NCBI GenBank assembly: GCA_947054185.1
Contig: CAMRVW010000069.1
Coordinates: 1 to 11,042 of the forward strand
Reading direction: 5' to 3'
DNA length: 11,042 nt
DNA from: an uncultured Rikenellaceae bacterium
GTDB taxonomy: Bacteria > Bacteroidota > Bacteroidia > Bacteroidales > Rikenellaceae
The notes under the pieces are model-generated. The model worked only from the letters and a program-made list of their open reading frames with translations. It had not been told where the DNA came from and did no database searches. The position numbers were made by a program, and so were the translations under genes. Shown here one piece after another: positions 7,857-11,042 of this stretch; position 1 is the stretch's first letter, and each line of letters starts with the position of its first letter.

Positions 7857-8843
7857 TCAGCTTCCCGCGACATCAGACACCCCTTCGCCGAAACCTTCGC
7901 CCACCACCACTCTGAGCACCTTATGAAGCACCGTAAACTCGAACGGCGCATAACCCATGGCCTCGCCGTCTATCTCTATCGGGCTTTCGGGTACACTCTC
8001 TATGCGGATGACGGCTCCCCGCATGAAACGGGCGAAAGGCACATCGTATATGTGCCCGTTATATAGCTTTTTAATGTAACGCAACAGGTTTATCTTGCCC
8101 ATCTTTTCTATCACGGTCACATCGAGCAGCCCGTCGTCGGCCACCGCATGAGGCATCTGCTGCATGCCGCCGCCGTTAAACTTTCCTATGCCTATGGCCC
8201 CGCTGAAAGCACCTCCGTCAAACACCTCGCGCCCGTCAACCCACACCTTGAAACGGTGATTGTGGTAATTTATCAACGACAGAAACATAACAATGAGATA
8301 GAGCCACTTACTGTAAAGCCCCATCTCCTTGACCCTGTTATATCCTCTGTTGACAAAAGCATCGAAGCCCACCCCGGCCACATTGGCCATGTAACGATGC
8401 TGATGCACTTTCGACTCGTAAAAGCTCACTTTGGCCACATCCTGCAAGAATGTGCGTCCGCTCTTTATTGCGCGTATCGCATCGGTGTAACGCCTCGGTA
8501 TGCCATACATCCTTATCCAGTCGTTACCCGTGCCCACGGCAATCACCGCCAGCGTCACATCGCCCACCGCACACTTCTGCTGAATGAAAAGCCCGTGCAC
8601 GGTCTCATGTATGGTGCCGTCGCCACCCACCACTATTATATGCCGGTACCCCTTGTTGACAGCCTCGACCGCCAACTCGGTGGCATGATATTTTTTCTCG
8701 GTAAACACCGCATCGAAGGCGATATCGGCATCTCGCAGATGCTTGCTGACAATAGGCCAGTCGGCCAACCCCTTGCCGCTTCCGGCAACGGGGTTGACTA
8801 TGGCAAACCAACGCCCGCACAAAAAATCGGGATGAAGCTCCAT
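7857..8843 (-). CDS. Diacylglycerol kinase family lipid kinase (YegS/DgkB/BmrU-like)
   Basis: Cytoplasmic lipid kinase of 328 residues that probably phosphorylates diacylglycerol or a related lipid with ATP. It may recycle diacylglycerol into phospholipid synthesis or act on a sphingoid-type lipid. The N-terminal catalytic domain shows NPVAGSGKG (17-25), the nucleotide-binding VVGGDGTIHE (71-80) and GTGNDW (104-109). The C-terminal domain shows the GGGMQQMPHAVADDGLLDV block (224-242) and IDGE (291-294), as usual for this family. There is no signal peptide. A hydrophobic stretch near 180-192 is part of the fold, not a clear membrane segment. It starts 7 bp after the PepD stop and is very probably co-transcribed with it. 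The exact lipid substrate cannot be told. Bacteroidales make sphingolipids, so a sphingosine- or ceramide-type substrate is a possibility. Confidence 0.92.
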   Translation of the reverse strand: MELHPDFLCGRWFAIVNPVAGSGKGLADWPIVSKHLRDADIAFDAVFTEKKYHATELAVEAVNKGYRHIIVVGGDGTIHETVHGLFIQQKCAVGDVTLAVIAVGTGNDWIRMYGIPRRYTDAIRAIKSGRTFLQDVAKVSFYESKVHQHRYMANVAGVGFDAFVNRGYNRVKEMGLYSKWLYLIVMFLSLINYHNHRFKVWVDGREVFDGGAFSGAIGIGKFNGGGMQQMPHAVADDGLLDVTVIEKMGKINLLRYIKKLYNGHIYDVPFARFMRGAVIRIESVPESPIEIDGEAMGYAPFEFTVLHKVLRVVVGEGFGEGVSDVAGS

Positions 8844-8850
8844 TGCGACA

Positions 8851-10308
8851 CTATTTCGCAGGAGCGTTCTCTATCGTCCGGCAGAGGAAGTTATAGAACT
8901 TGCCCACGCTCTCAATGTTGACCTTCTCGTCGGGAGAGTGCGGGTAACGAATGGTCGGACCGAACGATATCATGTCCAGATTTTCATATACGCTGCCTAT
9001 GATGGCGCACTCCAAACCCGCATGTATGGCCATCACCTCGGGCTCTTTACCGTACAGTTTCCTGTAAAGCTCTTTCATTGTGGCCAATATGGGCGATGAC
9101 ATGTTGGGATTCCAACCGGGATAACCTCCGGCCGTCTCGGCACGTCCGCCGGCCAACTCGGCAACCGCTCTTATCTGCGCCACAGCCGCATCTTTGGCCG
9201 TGTCGACAGAGCTTCGAGGCAACGATATGAACACCACCTCGTCATCCTGGGTCTTGACCACACCTAAGTTGCACGACGTCTCGACAAGCCCCTCCATGGC
9301 GTCGCTCATGCGTATCACACCGTTGGGGGTGGCAATAACGGCGCTGACCACGGCACGGGCGCTGCGCTCTGTTATCACCTTACCGCAATCGTCGCACCTC
9401 TCGGCCTTGAACGACAGTTCAGGCTCGACTGCGGCAAGCTCGGCCTTGAATATATGCTCGCATTCGGCCACCAACTTCTCGAAATCGCTGCTCTTGCCAT
9501 CGGCCACCGCAACAACGACGCTGCCCTCGCGCGGGATGGCATTGCGCACATCGCCGCCGTTTATCGACGCCAGCCTGACACCTAACTGACGCATGGCCTT
9601 GTCGACAAAACGAGCCAACACCTTGTTGGAATTGCCCCGCTGCAATATTATCTCCATGCCCGAGTGACCGCCCTTCATACCGCCGGCAACGACCTTGTAA
9701 CATACATGACCGGCAGGTACGCTTTCCCTCTCGACAGGTATGTGCGATATGACATCGACACCGCCGGCGCAACCGACATAAAGCTCGCCCTCGCTCTCAG
9801 AATCGAGGTTAAGGAGTATGTCGCCCTTAAGACCGCCTTTCTTCATGCCGAAAACACCGGTCATGCCCGTCTCTTCATCGACGGTAAACAGCGCCTCTAT
9901 CAGCCCGTGCTCTTTAACCTCCTCAAAGACAGCCAAAGCAGCGGCAGCACCTATACCGTTGTCGGCACCCAAGGTGGTACCGTCGGCCGTCACCCATTCG
10001 CCGTCGATATACGGTTCTATGGCATCTTTAAGGAAGTCGAACACTTTATCGTTGTTCTTCTGAGGCACCATATCCATATGGCCCTGCATCACAATGCCCT
10101 TGCGACCCTCGTAACCGGGCGTGGCCTCCTTGCGCAACACCACGTTACCGACAGGGTCGACATGACACTCTATGCCATTCTTCTCTGCAAAGTCGACTAT
10201 ATATTTACGCACCCCCTCCTCATGCTTTGACGGATGAGGTATCGAGCACAATGCCGCAAAATGTTTCCACAACGTTTTAGGTTCAAGACCGGCGATATTC
10301 TTATTCAT
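8851..10308 (-). CDS. pepD: Aminoacyl-histidine dipeptidase (peptidase D, M20 family)
   Basis: Cytoplasmic zinc dipeptidase that cleaves Xaa-His and other dipeptides, feeding amino acids from imported peptides into metabolism. The protein is 485 residues, the same length as I recall for E. coli PepD. Metal and catalytic residues of the M20 fold are visible in order: GHMD (His77, Asp79), GADNG (Asp116), DEETG (Glu145 general base, Glu146), LNLDSE (Asp169) and RYPHSPDE (His457). The lid or dimerisation domain lies between, with GGHSGMEI near 213-220. I chose the ATG at 10308 (MNKNIAGLEP). An in-frame TTG at 10341 would add 11 Lys/Ile-rich residues that look like leader sequence. It is the first gene of a two-gene unit with the lipid kinase. 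A plausible promoter lies 30-65 bp upstream. Confidence 0.95.
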   Translation of the reverse strand: MNKNIAGLEPKTLWKHFAALCSIPHPSKHEEGVRKYIVDFAEKNGIECHVDPVGNVVLRKEATPGYEGRKGIVMQGHMDMVPQKNNDKVFDFLKDAIEPYIDGEWVTADGTTLGADNGIGAAAALAVFEEVKEHGLIEALFTVDEETGMTGVFGMKKGGLKGDILLNLDSESEGELYVGCAGGVDVISHIPVERESVPAGHVCYKVVAGGMKGGHSGMEIILQRGNSNKVLARFVDKAMRQLGVRLASINGGDVRNAIPREGSVVVAVADGKSSDFEKLVAECEHIFKAELAAVEPELSFKAERCDDCGKVITERSARAVVSAVIATPNGVIRMSDAMEGLVETSCNLGVVKTQDDEVVFISLPRSSVDTAKDAAVAQIRAVAELAGGRAETAGGYPGWNPNMSSPILATMKELYRKLYGKEPEVMAIHAGLECAIIGSVYENLDMISFGPTIRYPHSPDEKVNIESVGKFYNFLCRTIENAPAK

Positions 10309-10337
10309 AATATTTATTGATTTTTTGATTTTGGTGT

Positions 10338-10372
10338 GCAATATACTAAATTTTTCAGAAAGTCATATCAAA
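10338..10372 (-). promoter_or_regulatory. Possible Bacteroidetes -33/-7 promoter for pepD
   Basis: On the minus strand, TTTG (10372-10369) is followed 23 bp later by TATATTGC (10345-10338), close to the TAnnTTTG box. The spacing is slightly longer than the usual 19-21 bp. The stretch is AT-rich and lies just upstream of the pepD start, which supports it. Confidence 0.35.
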
Positions 10373-10502
10373 AAAAGAAACATTCGTCGCTTATGCCGTC
10401 AAATTCCTATCCTGCAGGAAGTCAGAGACAGCAAAACCGCCACCACGCCCGGACTCTGCCCCGGCGCCATCAAAAAGGGGATCCGTGACACCCTCGGGTA
10501 AG

Positions 10503-10529
10503 AATCAAAGAAATCAAAGAACCAAAGTA
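10503..10529. repeat. Tandem 9-bp repeat after the FISUMP fragment
   Basis: AATCAAAGA occurs twice in tandem (10503-10511 and 10512-10520) and is followed by a related ACCAAAGTA. It lies 8 bp past the FISUMP stop codon when read on the minus strand. Such T-rich repeats (TCTTTGATT) may act in termination or as a constant 3' flank of a cassette. Confidence 0.6.
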
Positions 10530-10536
10530 TTAATAT

Positions 10537-10752
10537 TTAGCGGACACAACGCATACTCCGGCCAAGCCGCTTATCATCGTGACCATCATTCAACCTGCTG
10601 CCATCGAAGTACAAGTAATACGCGCTGCCAGAAAGATACTCAACTGACGACCAATAGATCCCGTACGTACCAGCAACGCGTAACGAACCGTCCGTATTAC
10701 GCCAACCGACAGCGGGAAACTCAACTGAATTAGAGATTTTCCCGCATAGCCT
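10537..10752 (-). pseudogene. FISUMP-domain C-terminal fragment without a start
   Basis: This 71-codon open stretch encodes the C-terminal half of a FISUMP domain: EFPAVGWRNTDGS, then GTYGIYWSSVEYLSGSAYYL, YFDGSRL and finally GRSMRCVR followed by TAA. The WR(N)..GS, YWSS, AYxLxF and RCV signatures are those of the domain's end. There is no ATG or GTG before them, an in-frame stop sits at 10753-10755, and the N-terminal CPEGxRLPTD part is missing. It is therefore a truncated remnant or a silent cassette rather than an expressible gene. A longer overlapping frame on the same strand (10922-10590) does not resemble any family I know and is probably chance. The orientation matches the other FISUMP fragment at the left end of the window. 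Confidence 0.7.
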
Positions 10753-10757
10753 TTATG

Positions 10758-10880
10758 CCGACAGTTTTTTGTCCGCACGACTTTGGGAACGACCTTATCT
10801 TGCCATAAGGTTTTGATATGTAAGGTTTTTGTCCACATTTCTTGGCAAATTATTTTTGTGCTCCGCAGTTTTTCGCCCGC
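10758..10880. repeat. Three imperfect GTTTTT(T)-G/C-C-C motifs
   Basis: CCGACAGTTTTTTGTCCGC (10758-10776), AAGGTTTTTGTCCAC (10822-10836) and CCGCAGTTTTTCGCCCGC (10863-10880) share a G-T(5-6)-G/C-YCC-RC core in the same orientation. The first and last are nearly alike over about 18 bp. Their role is unknown. They fill the AT-rich stretch between the FISUMP remnant and the GC-rich repeat. Confidence 0.4.
10792..10811 (+). repeat. Small hairpin with following T-run
   Basis: ACCTTAT (10792-10798) pairs with ATAAGGT (10805-10811) around CTTGCC, followed on the plus strand by TTTGAT. It has weak terminator character on the plus strand. I see no plus-strand gene ending here. Confidence 0.35.
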
Positions 10881-10901
10881 AGGCTTTCGCGCCGGCAGGG
10901 C

Positions 10902-10950
10902 GGCCGAGTCACGAGGCCGCAACGGGCCGACCCTCCCCCCAGGAGGCCCG
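10902..10950. repeat. GC-rich structured repeat, copy 2
   Basis: This matches copy 1 at 312-363. A 17-mer (10902-10918) agrees in 14 of 17 positions. It is followed by a hairpin (10923-10950) with outer CGGGCC/GGCCCG arms and an inner CCTCC/GGAGG stem. It is in the same orientation as copy 1 and also on the 5' side of a FISUMP fragment read on the minus strand. Confidence 0.5.
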
Positions 10951-11042
10951 TAACCCCGCCAAGTAATTATTTGCAGAGACTAAAGCACCTCCCGCCGCCC
11001 AAGACCTTCGCACCTTGCCTCCCGGGCTCGGCCCGAAGCTCC
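10951..11042. other. Right-edge non-coding stretch
   Basis: I see no gene or RNA here. The last 50 bases are GC-rich with CCCGGG and GGCCC runs similar in flavour to the nearby repeat, and may belong to another copy cut by the window edge. Confidence 0.3.

Noticed and set aside
8148..8921. A 257-codon plus-strand frame opposite the lipid kinase
   Set aside because: It lies opposite a kinase with GGDGT and GTGND motifs. The product is His-rich and family-less, typical of an antisense shadow.
10537..10752. Template repeat of a diversity-generating retroelement
   Set aside because: No reverse transcriptase or accessory gene is in the window and the fragment is not adenine-rich. It is kept as a hypothesis to test, not as a call.
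10590..10922. A 110-codon minus-strand frame covering the FISUMP remnant in another frame
   Set aside because: The FISUMP frame has clear family motifs, while this one is Arg/Lys/Thr-rich with no resemblance to a known family and crosses a GC-rich repeat.

Overview
The window looks like a chromosomal segment of a gut-type Bacteroidales bacterium. The clues are lipoprotein family-92 glycoside hydrolases in tandem, FISUMP-type (Fibrobacter succinogenes major paralogous) domain fragments, gene starts with no clear Shine-Dalgarno sequence, and a possible Bacteroidetes-style -33/-7 promoter. Base composition is moderately GC-rich, and isoleucine is often encoded by ATA in the genes I spot-checked. 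A Muribaculaceae-like organism would fit, but that is an inference and not something the sequence proves.

Layout: all five intact genes lie on the minus strand, so transcription runs from right to left. The order of transcription is a PepD-type dipeptidase (10308 to 8851), a diacylglycerol-kinase-family lipid kinase (8843 to 7857, 7 bp after PepD), a 144-bp gap, then three GH92 alpha-mannosidases: GH92-A (7712 to 5385), GH92-B (5388 to 3190, starting on an ATGA overlap with GH92-A) and GH92-C (3073 to 809, 116 bp after GH92-B). A candidate terminator hairpin follows GH92-C.

How the genes work together: the three mannosidases are of two types. GH92-A has a signal-peptidase-I type signal and matches the spacing I recall for the catalytic and +1-subsite residues of B. 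thetaiotaomicron BT3990, an alpha-1,2-mannosidase. GH92-B and GH92-C are predicted lipoproteins of a second GH92 type, with GNED instead of GDED and no His-Glu pair. Together they probably trim mannose from N-glycan- or mannan-like substrates in steps. No SusC/SusD pair or sensor/regulator is present in the window. PepD and the lipid kinase look like housekeeping neighbours.

Flanks: both ends carry pieces of FISUMP-domain coding sequence on the minus strand. At the left edge is an N-terminal/middle part running out of the window, preceded by sequence that does not look like a normal FISUMP N-terminus. At 10537-10752 is a C-terminal piece with no start codon and no N-terminal half. Each piece has on its 5' side a copy of the same GC-rich, hairpin-forming repeat of about 50 bp (312-363 and 10902-10950, same orientation). 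The gene-poor flanks also hold a perfect 23-bp inverted repeat (618-678), a 14-bp tandem motif and several smaller hairpins. The FISUMP fragments with their repeats are the part most likely to hide something undescribed, such as silent cassettes, remnants of an expanding gene family, or a diversity-generating locus.
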